The notes under the pieces were generated by a model. That model was not told the DNA's origin. It saw nothing but the letters and a program-made list of their open reading frames with translations, and did no database searches. DNA of 64,000 bases from DAOUKH01 sp965207995 (GTDB lineage: Bacteria > Chloroflexota > Dehalococcoidia > SHYB01): the NCBI GenBank assembly GCA_965207995.1, contig OZ242299.1, positions 372,001-436,000 of the forward strand. Reading direction: 5' to 3'. The position numbers were made by a program, and so were the translations under genes. Shown here piece after piece: positions 35,497 through 44,401 of this stretch; position 1 is the first letter of the stretch, and each line of letters opens with the position of its first letter.

Positions 35497-37359
35497 TCAT
35501 CGCAGCACTCGCTCGTCGCCCTGCCGGCGCGTGATCCGGGTCTGGTCGAGGTATTCGAGGAAGGCGAGCACGTACTTGCGGCTGCTGCCGAACATGTCGC
35601 GGACCTGCCCCACCGTAATCGTCCCTTCCTCCCGCAGGCGGGCCACGACCCTGCCGCGCATCTCCTCGAAGGCGGCGGCGGCGAAGACGACGTCCGGCGC
35701 GGCACGGACGACCTTGCCCTCGTCGAGCAGGTAGGCGAGCAGCTCGGGGTCGAGCTTGGCCTCGGGCGGCGGGCTGTAGGGCGACGATTCCAGCGCGGCG
35801 AGATACCGGTCGATGTCGGCCTGCTGTGAGGGCGAGACGGACGGCTCGCGCCCCGGCAGGTGGAGGAGCGAGCCGCGTTCCGCGACGTCGCCGCGCGCCT
35901 CCAGCGCTTCAAGCACGAGACCGAATTGGGCGGGATTCAGGTTGAGGCGGCTCCGGACTTCCTCCTTCGCCATGCCGCGCCGGGCCGGGTAGCGCGCGTG
36001 GAAGTCGCCGAGAAGGCCGGCAAGCTTCCGCCCACGGCCCGCGAGGCCGTGCTCGGTGTGGATGTAGGAGTCGGGGCCGAGCTTGCCGTCCCCAAGGTGC
36101 ACCACCTCCCCCGATTCGACGAGGCGCGCGACGACGGCCTCCACCTCGGCCGCCGACATGTTCACCGTGTCCGGCAGACTCCTGACCTGGCAGGGCTCCT
36201 TGGCGGCGACGGCCTCGGCGACGAGCTCGGCGGGCGACCCAGCCTCGAGGACTTCGAGGCGGCCGATCACACTGCCGTCGAAGCGCCGGTGGCGCTTGGC
36301 CCGCGGCTCGATGATTTCGCCGCCGCCGACGGTGCCCCATGAGTTGCGCAGGATGAACAGGTCGCCTTTCACCAGGGCGACGGGCCGCTGCAGCTTCAAC
36401 TGCGCGAGGCCGGTCTCCCCCGGCCCAAGCTCGTCGCTCTGGAGGAGGCGGAAGCGCGCCGGGGTCTCGGACGTACCGGTGTGGAAGAGCACGGTGGCGT
36501 TGTGCTTCAGCGGGGCCGGCGCATCCTTGACCATCCGCACGCGGGCGTCGACGGCTTCGGTGGCGGCGAGCCAGCCCGGCCCGGCCACGACGTCGCCGCG
36601 GCTGACCTCCTCGTGGCCGATGCCGCTGATGTTGACGGCGAGGCGCCGTCCGGGCCCGGCCTCGTCGAGCTTCTTCCTGTGCGTCTGCAAGCCGCGGATG
36701 CGGCCCCGTAGACCCTTGGGTACGACCTCAATCTCTTGGCCCACGGAAAACGAGCCGTCCGACAGCGTGCCGGTCACGACGGCGCCGAAGCCGGTCATCA
36801 CAAACGTGCGGTCGACGGGGAGTCGGGGGCGGCCCAAGTCCTTGCGCGGCTCAGTCTCGGCGAGAAGGTCGGCGACGGTCTGCTTGAGTTCTTCGAGGCC
36901 CTCGCCGGACATCGCCGAGGCTGCGACCATGGGCGCGCCTTCCAACGCCGTGCCCTCCAGGGCCTCGCGGACGTCGGCGCTCACGAGTTCGAGCCAGTCG
37001 TCGTCCACAAGGTCCTTCTTGGTTAGCACGACGAGGCCTCGGTCCACCCGCAGCAAATCGAGGATGGCGAGGTGCTCGCGCGTCTGGGGCATGACACCCT
37101 CGTCGGCGGCCACGATGAGCATCGCGAGGTCGACGCCGCCGACGCCGGCGAGCATGTTCTTGACGAGGCGCTCGTGGCCCGGCACGTCGACGACTCCGAC
37201 CTCCTCGCCGTTGGGGAGGCGGAGCCAGGCGAAGCCGAGATCGAGCGTCATCTCACGCTCTTTCTCTTCTTTCAGCCGGTCGGGGTCGATGCCGGTGAGC
37301 GCCTTCACCAGCGTCGATTTTCCGTGGTCTACGTGGCCCGCCGTGCCGATGACGTACAT
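35497..37359 (-). CDS. selB: Selenocysteine-specific translation elongation factor
   Basis: 620 residues. The EF-Tu-like GTPase domain has GTAGHVDHGKSTL (P-loop), DVPGHERLVKNML and TKKD. It is followed by EF-Tu domains 2/3 (VDRTFVMTGFGAVVTGTLSDG, VALVKGDLFILRNSWGTVGG) and a C-terminal string of winged-helix modules (about 390-620, ending TVGQVRDMFGSSRKYVLAFL then EYLDQTRITRR) that bind the SECIS hairpin. The protein carries Sec-tRNA to UGA codons, so the organism should have selA, selD, tRNA-Sec and selenoproteins elsewhere; none is visible here. Between hemW and nurA on one transcript. Confidence 0.96.
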   Translation of the reverse strand: MYVIGTAGHVDHGKSTLVKALTGIDPDRLKEEKEREMTLDLGFAWLRLPNGEEVGVVDVPGHERLVKNMLAGVGGVDLAMLIVAADEGVMPQTREHLAILDLLRVDRGLVVLTKKDLVDDDWLELVSADVREALEGTALEGAPMVAASAMSGEGLEELKQTVADLLAETEPRKDLGRPRLPVDRTFVMTGFGAVVTGTLSDGSFSVGQEIEVVPKGLRGRIRGLQTHRKKLDEAGPGRRLAVNISGIGHEEVSRGDVVAGPGWLAATEAVDARVRMVKDAPAPLKHNATVLFHTGTSETPARFRLLQSDELGPGETGLAQLKLQRPVALVKGDLFILRNSWGTVGGGEIIEPRAKRHRRFDGSVIGRLEVLEAGSPAELVAEAVAAKEPCQVRSLPDTVNMSAAEVEAVVARLVESGEVVHLGDGKLGPDSYIHTEHGLAGRGRKLAGLLGDFHARYPARRGMAKEEVRSRLNLNPAQFGLVLEALEARGDVAERGSLLHLPGREPSVSPSQQADIDRYLAALESSPYSPPPEAKLDPELLAYLLDEGKVVRAAPDVVFAAAAFEEMRGRVVARLREEGTITVGQVRDMFGSSRKYVLAFLEYLDQTRITRRQGDERVLR

Positions 37360-37416
37360 GCCGGTTCCTACGGGGCAGAGAATACCACCGCGGGCGGGCC
37401 GGAGGCAGGCGTCGGG

Positions 37417-38580
37417 CTACGCCTCGCCTGGGAGGAGGCGGGCGAAAAGCTCGTTGCTGAGGAGCCGCCCCTTCGAGGTGAGGCGGACGGCGCCGGCGGC
37501 GCGCTCGACCATACCGTAACTCTCGAACTCGTCAAGGACGGACGCCGCCTCAGGTGGCACTTCGGCCTCGGCCAAACCCGAGTCGAGGCGCAGTTTGAGG
37601 ATCGCCGCCTCCGCCGCAAGCTCGGCGTCGTCTAGCGTCCTGCGATCTTCGACGACGGGACTTTTCTCAATGGCGGTCCTCATCTCGGTGCTCGACGGCG
37701 CCGGGGGCGGTTGCCGGAGGCGCCGCACGTACTCGGCGGGCGGCCTGATGTTCCAGAACCGCACCGGCGGCAGGTAGGAGTGTGCGCCCGGCCCAAAGCC
37801 GACAAATGGGCCGTTCTCCCAGTAGGTCAGGTTGTGCCTCGACGCGCGGCCCGGCTTCGCCCAGTTCGAGATTTCGTAGTGCTCGTAGCCAGCCTCGGCC
37901 AGACGCCGCTCGGCGAGCTCGTACATCTCGGCGGCCAGGTCGGGGTCGGGCGTGGGGACGCGTCCCGCCTCCACGTCGTGGTGCAGCGGCGTTCCTTCTT
38001 CGATACCCATGGCATAGAGCGACACGTGCTCCACGCCGAGCGAGGCCGCGCCCTCCAGCGACTCCTCCCACTGCGCCACCGTCTGCCGCGGTAGGCCATA
38101 GATGAGGTCGACCGAGACATTGTCGAAGCCGGCCTGCCGCGCCCGCGCCACGGCCGCGACGGCCTCGGGGGCCGAGTGGCGGCGGGTCAGCAAGGCAAGC
38201 TCATCGTCGCGCAGGCTCTGGACGCCGAAGCTGAGCCGGTTGATTCCCGCCTCCCGCCAGGCATCGAGGCTGTCCGCCGCGGCGTCGCCGGGGTTCACCT
38301 CCACCGTGATCTCCGCGTCCTCCTCGACGCGAAAGGCGCCGCGGACAGAGTCGAGGATGCCGGCGAGCTCGGCGGGAGGCAGCCACGACGGCGTCCCGCC
38401 GCCGAAGAAGATCGACCCCACCTCAGGCCGCCCGAGCGCGCCGCTCCAATAGGCGGCCTCATGTTTGACCGCCTCGAGGTAGCCGGGGATCAGACGCTCG
38501 ATGCGCTCGTAGGTATTGAAGTTGCAGTAGGCGCACTTCGTTTCGCAGAACGGGACGTGGATGTACAGCGCGACGGTCAT
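37417..38580 (-). CDS. hemW: Radical SAM family heme chaperone HemW
   Basis: 387 residues. The cluster motif CETKCAYCNF (Cys12, 16, 19) lies in YIHVPFCETKCAYCNFNTYE, followed by SIFFGGGTPSWL, EVNPG, GVQSLRDDELALLTRRH and DLIYGLPRQT, all typical of the HemN/HemW family. The N-terminal extension required for coproporphyrinogen III dehydrogenase (HemN) is absent, which favours HemW, a heme-binding chaperone. First gene of hemW-selB-nurA-HAS, divergent from holA with about 100 bp between. Confidence 0.93.
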   Translation of the reverse strand: MTVALYIHVPFCETKCAYCNFNTYERIERLIPGYLEAVKHEAAYWSGALGRPEVGSIFFGGGTPSWLPPAELAGILDSVRGAFRVEEDAEITVEVNPGDAAADSLDAWREAGINRLSFGVQSLRDDELALLTRRHSAPEAVAAVARARQAGFDNVSVDLIYGLPRQTVAQWEESLEGAASLGVEHVSLYAMGIEEGTPLHHDVEAGRVPTPDPDLAAEMYELAERRLAEAGYEHYEISNWAKPGRASRHNLTYWENGPFVGFGPGAHSYLPPVRFWNIRPPAEYVRRLRQPPPAPSSTEMRTAIEKSPVVEDRRTLDDAELAAEAAILKLRLDSGLAEAEVPPEAASVLDEFESYGMVERAAGAVRLTSKGRLLSNELFARLLPGEA

Positions 38581-38681
38581 GCTCTCGGACGGACGCGGCT
38601 CTCTGGCGCCGCCGGAGCCAGCATACTATTCTTGCTACGCCGGAGCTCGCCGCTTCTCCCACTGCCAGTCGAGGCCCGCTC

Positions 38682-39716
38682 ATGCCCTGCTACCTGTTCT
38701 ACGGCGACGATGACTTCTCCGCCTACGAGGCCTACCGGCGCGTCGCCGCCGATCTTGGCCCCGCCGAGGAGCTGGTCACCAACACCGCCACGTTCGACGG
38801 CGAGCAGGCATCGTTCGGCGAGGTCGCCATGGCAGCCCAGGCGATGCCCTTCCTTGGCACGAAGCGGTTAGTGGTCGTCGAGGGTCTGGGGCGGCGGCTC
38901 GCGGCGAGAGGCAGGAAGGCGGCGAACGAGGAGGACAAGGACGGGCTGAAGGACTGGGCGGGACTCGCCGACCTGGTAGGCGGACTGCCGCCGACCACCG
39001 TGCTCATCTTCCTCGACGGTGCGCTAACGGCGGGCAACGCCTTGATCAAGGCCGTCCGCGCCGCCAAGGGCGAGGTGAAGCTCTTCAACCCCTTGAGAGA
39101 TCGGGAAGTCGCCGGGTGGATCGCAGACCGGGCCAAGAGCAAGGGTGCGAGCATCGCCGGCCCCGCCGTCCAGATGCTCGCCGCTCTCGTCGGCGGTAAC
39201 CTGCGCCTGCTGGACGGAGAGATCGACAAGCTGGCCACCTACGCCCAAGGCCGCACGATCGAGCGGGACGACGTCGAAGCGCTGGTCTCCCAGGCCAAAG
39301 AGACGAGCATCTTCGAGCTGGTCGACGCGGTGGCGACGCGGCGGCAGGGTCCGGCGATGCGGGCGCTGGAGCGGCTGCTGACGCAGGGCGCGCCGCCGCC
39401 GGTGGCGATGACGATGCTGGCGCGGCAGCTGCGGCTCATGACGCAAGTCAAGGCGCTCGCCGCCCGCAACGCCGGGGACGACGAAATCATGGCCGCCCTC
39501 GGCACGCGCTCCGACTTCGTGGTGCGCAAGACGAAGGAGCAGGCGCGCAGCTACAGTCTCGACGCGCTGAAGCAGCTCTACGAGCGGCTGCTGGAGACCG
39601 ACCTCGCGATCAAGACCGGCGCGGTGTCGGACGAGCTCGGCCTCGAAATGTTCGTCGCGGAAGCAAGCGCGCCCACTCCCCCTACACCCTCTCCCGCCGG
39701 GAGAACCACCCCTTAA
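38682..39716 (+). CDS. holA: DNA polymerase III subunit delta
   Basis: 344 residues, clamp-loader delta subunit. The N-terminal MPCYLFYGDDDFSAYEAYRR, the LVVVEGL strand, the TVLIFLDG segment, then GNLRLLDGEIDKLATYAQGR and the C-terminal helical domain (SIFELVDAVATRRQGPAMRA, MLARQLRLMTQVKALA) are standard for HolA. Delta opens the beta sliding clamp. Stands alone on the plus strand. A dispersed repeat begins at its stop codon. Confidence 0.95.
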   Translation: MPCYLFYGDDDFSAYEAYRRVAADLGPAEELVTNTATFDGEQASFGEVAMAAQAMPFLGTKRLVVVEGLGRRLAARGRKAANEEDKDGLKDWAGLADLVGGLPPTTVLIFLDGALTAGNALIKAVRAAKGEVKLFNPLRDREVAGWIADRAKSKGASIAGPAVQMLAALVGGNLRLLDGEIDKLATYAQGRTIERDDVEALVSQAKETSIFELVDAVATRRQGPAMRALERLLTQGAPPPVAMTMLARQLRLMTQVKALAARNAGDDEIMAALGTRSDFVVRKTKEQARSYSLDALKQLYERLLETDLAIKTGAVSDELGLEMFVAEASAPTPPTPSPAGRTTP

Positions 39717-39905
39717 GCCTCTCCCCCTCTGCGGGAGATTGAGAGAGGGCACGCGCCGCCAGGCACGTCGGAGGGGCGGATTGGGGAGGTCCCTCCTCTC
39801 CCGCTGGGAGAGGGTTGGGGTGAGGGCGGGGAGTGGGGAGGGGGCGCCAACATCCACGGAGCCGTCAACGTCAGTTACGCAACAGGGCTCCGCCGGGAGA
39901 GGGCG
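39712..39905 (-). repeat. Dispersed repeat family A, copy 6, plus the second module
   Basis: Minus-strand copy: CTCCCGCAGAGGGGGAG hairpin and GAGGCTTAAGG at its right end overlapping the holA stop. On the plus strand it continues with CTCTCCCGCTGGGAGAGGGT, TGGGGTGAGGG and a degenerate CGCCAACATCC...GTCAACGTCAG module, the same order as at 59959-60150. Confidence 0.65.
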
Positions 39906-39920
39906 GCGCTAGTGCCCCGG

Positions 39921-40562
39921 TCACCGCAGGCGGGCGGCGCGGAACCGTCCTGCTTTGACCTCATCGATGAAGTCGCCGAGCCTCAAGACGGGGCCCTCGA
40001 ACTCGGTCGCGCAGACGCCTATGTCCTCGGGGTCGTGGGTATCGCTGCCGCCGAATGAAGGCAGGCCGGTGAACTCGCAGAGGGCCGCCGAAAACTCGTT
40101 CTGACGATCGCTGCCCCGGCCGTTGAGCGACTCAACACCCTCCGTCAGACGGAAGGCCGCATTCTCGGTCGCCGCCCGCCGCACCTGCTCGTCGAAGGGC
40201 AGCGCCCACGGCTCGGACTCGTCGGTGTAGGCGCGGCGGTAGGGGTGCACCACGAGCAGGACGCCGCCGGCGCGGTCGACGTACTCCCGCAGGAAGGCGG
40301 TCCGGTGCATCCCGTAGACGTAGGCGTCGATGCCGAAGACGAGGACGTGACCCTCCTCGGTCGTGATCTCGCAGCCGGGGATGATGGTGAAGTCGTGCCG
40401 CTTCGCCAAGTCCTCAGCGCGGCGGAGGTCCCAGAACTGGTCGTGCTCGGTCAGGCAGAGGCCGTCGAGGCCCGCCGCCTTGGCCCCGTCGACAAGCTCG
40501 TCCGGGGTAAGCGTGCTGTCCCACGACTCCAGGGAGGTATGCGCGTGCAGGTCGATGAGCAT
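39921..40562 (-). CDS. PHP-domain phosphoesterase
   Basis: 213 residues. The four PHP metal-binding motifs are visible: DLHAHTSLESWDS, LTEHDQFWDLRRAE, VVHPYRR and FGGSDTHDPEDIGV. Members are metal-dependent phosphoesterases acting on small phosphates or nucleotides; the exact substrate is unknown. It is divergent from the first CaiB gene with about 90 bp between. Confidence 0.88.
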   Translation of the reverse strand: MLIDLHAHTSLESWDSTLTPDELVDGAKAAGLDGLCLTEHDQFWDLRRAEDLAKRHDFTIIPGCEITTEEGHVLVFGIDAYVYGMHRTAFLREYVDRAGGVLLVVHPYRRAYTDESEPWALPFDEQVRRAATENAAFRLTEGVESLNGRGSDRQNEFSAALCEFTGLPSFGGSDTHDPEDIGVCATEFEGPVLRLGDFIDEVKAGRFRAARLR

Positions 40563-40652
40563 CCGTCCGAGTCTCCCACCGCGCCGAAGGGGCCGTCAAG
40601 GAAGGGGACACCGCCCTATACTGTGGCCGAATCCGACCCATTGGAGACCCGG

Positions 40653-41891
40653 ATGGCCGCCGGCCCGCTGCCCCTCGCTCCGTACCGAGTCCTTGATCTG
40701 ACCGAGCGGTTCGGGTCACTGTGCGGGCGAATCCTCGGCGACCTGGGGTCGCAGGTCATCAAGATCGAGCGGCCGGGCGGCGACCCGGCGCGGCGTCTGC
40801 CCCCCTTCGCCGACGGCCTTCCCGGCCCCGACACCGGCCTCTCGTGGTGGGCGTCGAACTACAACAAGGAGTCGGCCGTCCTCGACCTCGGCACCGACGA
40901 CGGGCGAGCGGTCCTCACGGCGCTGGCGGCGGCGTCCGACTTCGTCGTCGAGTCGTTCCCGCCGGGGCGGTTGGCGGAGATGGGTCTCGACTACGAGCGC
41001 CTCCGCCGGGTCAATCCCAGCCTGGTCTGGGTGTCGATCACGCCGTACGGCTCCGAGGGGCCACGCGCGGGCTGGGCCGCCGATGACATCACCCTCATGG
41101 CCGTCGGCGGGTGGATGCACCTCGCCGGCAACGAGGACCGAGCGCCGCTGCGGTGCTCGGCGCCCCAAGCCGATCCCCAGGCGGGAGTCCAAGCCGCGAT
41201 GGGCGCGATGATCGCGCATCACCGGCGCCGGCTGACGGGGCGCGGCCAGCGCGTCGACGTCTCGATGCAGGCGGCGATTGTAAACACGCTGATCGAGATT
41301 CCGGCCATGTGGGAGGTGGGCGGCAAGATCGCGCGACGCGGCGTTCGTAGCGAGTGGGGCCCCTTGATGCAGCGCTGGCTGTTCGCGTGCAAGGACGGCT
41401 ATGTGACTTGGAAGTGGTTCGTCGACCGGGGGCGGGGACGGCGCAACCGCGGCCTCATGGAGTGGATGCGGGATGAGGGTGAGGACGACGGCGTCGCCGA
41501 CTGGGACTACGAGGGGCTAACGCTGTACAAGCTCACGCAGGAGCAGGTCGACCACCTGGAGGACACAGTGCAGTGCTTTCTCTCGAAGCGGACCAAGGCA
41601 GAGATCTACCGCGAGGCGTTGGCGCGGCGGTTCCTGAGCTTTCCTGTCCACACCCCGGAAGACATCGTGGCCGACCCCCAGATGCAGGCCCGCGGCTTCT
41701 TCCGCGCCTTGCAGCATCCTGGGCGCGAGGCCCCCGTCCTCTACCCTGGGCCGTTCGTCGTCAGCACCGCCGCCGACTACGCGCCGCGCCTGCCCCCGCC
41801 GCGACTCGGCGAGCATACCCTCGACGCCCTCGCGCTGGCGGGGATCGGCCGCGGCGAGGCCGTCACGCTGCGCGGGGCAGGAGTAATCTAG
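40653..41891 (+). CDS. CaiB/BaiF family CoA-transferase 1
   Basis: 412 residues from ATG 40653 (GGAG 7 nt upstream; TATACT at 40617-40622). Class III CoA-transferase: YRVLDLTERFGSLCGRILGD, VIKIERPGGDPAR, SASNY-type NKESAVLDL, VSITPYGSEGP and RGQRVDVSMQAA. The predicted catalytic aspartate, which forms the anhydride intermediate, is Asp174 in QADPQAG. These enzymes move CoA between organic acids; substrate unknown. First of four paralogues in the 40.6-49 kb cluster. Confidence 0.92.
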   Translation: MAAGPLPLAPYRVLDLTERFGSLCGRILGDLGSQVIKIERPGGDPARRLPPFADGLPGPDTGLSWWASNYNKESAVLDLGTDDGRAVLTALAAASDFVVESFPPGRLAEMGLDYERLRRVNPSLVWVSITPYGSEGPRAGWAADDITLMAVGGWMHLAGNEDRAPLRCSAPQADPQAGVQAAMGAMIAHHRRRLTGRGQRVDVSMQAAIVNTLIEIPAMWEVGGKIARRGVRSEWGPLMQRWLFACKDGYVTWKWFVDRGRGRRNRGLMEWMRDEGEDDGVADWDYEGLTLYKLTQEQVDHLEDTVQCFLSKRTKAEIYREALARRFLSFPVHTPEDIVADPQMQARGFFRALQHPGREAPVLYPGPFVVSTAADYAPRLPPPRLGEHTLDALALAGIGRGEAVTLRGAGVI

Positions 41892-41935
41892 GAACTCCTC
41901 AGGAGAGGGAGAAGACCAGCAACGAAGGAGGCGTC

Positions 41936-42250
41936 ATGATCGTCAGCACTACCGAGAGCATACCGGGCCGCGAAATCGTCGAAGTCCTTGGCCTGGCGCG
42001 GGGGAACATCGTCCGGACCAAGCACTTTGGCCGCGACATCCAGGCCGCCCTGAGGAGCCTCATCGGCGGCACCGTGGGCGGCTACACGGAGATGCTCACC
42101 GAGTCCCGTGACCAAGCGACAAAGCTCATGCTCCAGGATGCCGAGGCGCAAGGCGCCGACGCCGTCGTGAACGTGCGCTACACCACCAGCGCCGTCGCGG
42201 CCGGCATGTCGGAGCTCTTGGCCTACGGCACCGCCGTCAAACTCAAGTAG
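41936..42250 (+). CDS. YbjQ/UPF0145 family protein
   Basis: 104 residues with an ideal ribosome-binding site (AAGGAGG, 6 nt from ATG 41936). YbjQ-type signature: TTESIPGREIVEVLGLARGN, YTEMLTESRDQA, AEAQGADAVVNVRYTTS and YGTAVKL. The fold is known to form pentamers and is annotated as putative heavy-metal-binding, but biological function is not established. Between CaiB genes 1 and 2. Confidence 0.92.
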   Translation: MIVSTTESIPGREIVEVLGLARGNIVRTKHFGRDIQAALRSLIGGTVGGYTEMLTESRDQATKLMLQDAEAQGADAVVNVRYTTSAVAAGMSELLAYGTAVKLK

Positions 42251-42297
42251 CCGCGTTCGCCCGCGAAGCCACGGCAAGGAACGCCGAGGAGGCCAGG

Positions 42298-42672
42298 ATG
42301 AGCGACTGGCAAAAGTACCACGTAGAGGCCCGCCTCCGGGAAATCCTCAGAGGAAACCCCTACGACGCGCACGGCCATCACCTCGGCCGCTCCTTTCTCA
42401 CCGGCTATCAGTTGGCCATCGAGTACGACCGGCGTTGGCCGGAGCTCCGGGCCGACAAGGGCTGGCCGCTCGGCAGCGCCGGGTCGGGCGGCCGCGCATC
42501 GCTGGCGCAGTTCCTGGCACGCGGGCTGTCGAGGGAGATCGGCAACGGGAACCTGACCGACGTCGAGGGCGGCTTCCTGTCCCTGCGCGGCGCGACCGTG
42601 CAGTTCAACGGCCCAGACGGCCCCATTCGGCCCTCGGTGAACAATCCGGCGATCTTCCGGCTCCGCGAATGA
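42298..42672 (+). CDS. Hypothetical protein, coupled to CaiB 2
   Basis: 124 residues from ATG 42298 with AGGAGG upstream. No recognised family. It begins SDWQKYHVEARLREILRGNP, has GRSFLTGYQLAIEYDRRWPE and a conserved-looking C-terminus SVNNPAIFRLRE. Soluble, no signal. Its stop overlaps the next start (ATGA), so it is translated together with the CoA-transferase and may be functionally linked. Confidence 0.75.
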   Translation: MSDWQKYHVEARLREILRGNPYDAHGHHLGRSFLTGYQLAIEYDRRWPELRADKGWPLGSAGSGGRASLAQFLARGLSREIGNGNLTDVEGGFLSLRGATVQFNGPDGPIRPSVNNPAIFRLRE

Positions 42673-43913
42673 CAACACAACCGATAACAGGCGCCCTCGA
42701 CGGCGTGAAGGTAGCCGACTTCGCTTGGGCCGTGGCGGGGCCGCTGGTCACCAAGGTGCTCGCGGTCCACGGCGCGACGGTGGTCAAGGTCGAGACCAAC
42801 CACCGGCTCGACGGCACCCGCGTCGGGCCGCCCTTCGGCGGCAAGCCGAGCCGCAACCGCTCCGCCTACTACACGGACATCAACCCCGGCAAGCTCAGCA
42901 TCACGCTCGACCTGCGCAAGCCGGAGGGGATCGAGGTCGCCAAGCGCCTCTGCCGCTGGGCCGACGTGGTAAACGAGAATTTTAGTCCCGGCGTCATGGC
43001 CCGCTGGGGCCTGGGCTACGACGACCTCGCCGCCGAGAACCCGTCGATCATCATGCTCAGCTCGTCGATGCAGGGCGCCGACGGCCCTCGCGCCACTCAC
43101 CCCGGCCTCGGGGCGACGCTGGGGGCGCTCGTGGGCATCAACCACTTCACCGGCTGGCCCGACGCCGAGCCTGTCGGCGTCGCCCGCCCCTACACCGACA
43201 CCATCGCGCCGTGGTTCGGCGCCGTCGCGGTGCTCGCCGCGCTCGAACACCGCGACCGCACCGGCGAAGGGCAGCACATCGACCTCTCGCAGTACGAGGC
43301 GACGACGCACATGATCGCCCCCGCCTTGCTCGACCACACCGTCAATGGCGCCTCTACGGGGCGCGTGGGGAACGGCTCCCCCGGCGCGGCGCCCTACGGC
43401 GCCTATCGCTGCCGCGAATCCGAGGGGGCGCCGGACGGCGGCCAGGGCGAATGGGTCGCGATCGCGGTGACGTTGGAGGAGCAGTGGGAAGGGTTCAAGC
43501 GCGCGCTTGACGGGGAAGCCTGGGTCGAAGAGGGTCGCTTCCAGACCGCCCTGGGGCGCGTCGCCGCGGGCGAGGAGATCGACGCCTTGGTGGAGGGGTG
43601 GACCTCACGCCGAACCGCCAGCGAGGCCGCCGACTTGCTTCAATGCCACAGCGTGCCCGCCGCCAGCGTCGCCGACGGGCGCACCCTCCACGCCGACCCC
43701 CAGCTCGCCCATCTTGGCGTCCTCGCCAAGGTCGACCACCCCCGCATCGGCCCGCACCACGTCACCCACCCAGCCTTCCGCCTCAGCGAGACCCCCGCGG
43801 CCATCGGGAAAGGCGCGCTCATCGGCGAGCACACCGAGCACGTCCTCAAGGACTTTCTCGGCCTGTCGGCCAACGAGTACGCCGCCCTCGAAGCCGCCGA
43901 CGCGCTGCAGTAG
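42669..43913 (+). CDS. CaiB/BaiF family CoA-transferase 2
   Basis: 414 residues from ATG 42669, overlapping the preceding stop by 4 nt. Landmarks are GVKVADFAWAVAGPLVTKVL, VVKVETNHRLDGTR, NENFSPGVMARWGLGYDDL, SSSMQGADGP and EGQHIDLSQYEA. The predicted catalytic aspartate is Asp177 in RPYTDTIAP. It is closer to CaiB 4 (shared N-terminal WAVAGP/WIWAAP style) than to CaiB 1 or 3. Confidence 0.92.
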   Translation: MTTQPITGALDGVKVADFAWAVAGPLVTKVLAVHGATVVKVETNHRLDGTRVGPPFGGKPSRNRSAYYTDINPGKLSITLDLRKPEGIEVAKRLCRWADVVNENFSPGVMARWGLGYDDLAAENPSIIMLSSSMQGADGPRATHPGLGATLGALVGINHFTGWPDAEPVGVARPYTDTIAPWFGAVAVLAALEHRDRTGEGQHIDLSQYEATTHMIAPALLDHTVNGASTGRVGNGSPGAAPYGAYRCRESEGAPDGGQGEWVAIAVTLEEQWEGFKRALDGEAWVEEGRFQTALGRVAAGEEIDALVEGWTSRRTASEAADLLQCHSVPAASVADGRTLHADPQLAHLGVLAKVDHPRIGPHHVTHPAFRLSETPAAIGKGALIGEHTEHVLKDFLGLSANEYAALEAADALQ

Positions 43914-43951
43914 TCGTAGGCACAACACGCCGCCGTCCTATACTGCCGCCT

Positions 43952-44401
43952 ATGACAGTTGTCGTGCACAACGAGTCCGGCAGCGATCTCTACCTCGTCT
44001 CCTGCGTCAGCGCGAAGCGTTCGACGCGGACAAAGGCGAAGGACCTCTACGTGTCGCCCTTGTTCGTCAAGGCGCGCACCCACGTCGAGAAGATGGAAAA
44101 GCCGTGGTTCGTTCTCTCCGCTCAGCACGGCCTCCTGCACCCGGAGACGGTGATTCCTCCCTACGAACAGACACTGAACGCGATGGGCGTCGCCGCGCGC
44201 CGAGCGTGGGCGCGCAAGGTGCTCGGGCAGCTTGAGCCACACCTCGCCGGTGTTCAATCCGTCATCTTCCTGGCTGGCCAACGATACCGTGAGCACCTCG
44301 AAACTCCCTTGCGCAGACGGGCCATCGCCGTGACCGCGCCGATGCAAGGTCTCCGCATCGGCGAACAATTGTCATGGCTCGACCGCCACCTTTGGTTATG
44401 A
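43952..44401 (+). CDS. DUF6884-like protein
   Basis: 149 residues from ATG 43952. The motif string is LVSCVSAKRS with Cys18, Lys22; KAKDLYVSPLFVKAR; WFVLSAQHGLLHPETVIPPY; and EQTL. This matches the DUF6884 pattern (C-xxK, LY-xSPLF, LSAxHGLLxP, PYexTL), a family of unknown activity. A -10-like TATACT at 43939-43944 ends 7 nt before the ATG, suggesting a leaderless transcript. Its stop overlaps the next start (ATGA), forming a two-gene module set among CoA-transferases. Confidence 0.75.
   Translation: MTVVVHNESGSDLYLVSCVSAKRSTRTKAKDLYVSPLFVKARTHVEKMEKPWFVLSAQHGLLHPETVIPPYEQTLNAMGVAARRAWARKVLGQLEPHLAGVQSVIFLAGQRYREHLETPLRRRAIAVTAPMQGLRIGEQLSWLDRHLWL

Noticed and set aside
40245..40652. N-terminal extension of CaiB 1 and similar upstream extensions of other genes (nuoJ, nurA, CaiB 2-4, cyclase)
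   Set aside because: The frames remain open upstream only because of high GC; they overlap better-supported genes on the same or opposite strand, and internal starts with ribosome-binding sites or promoters fit the family lengths.
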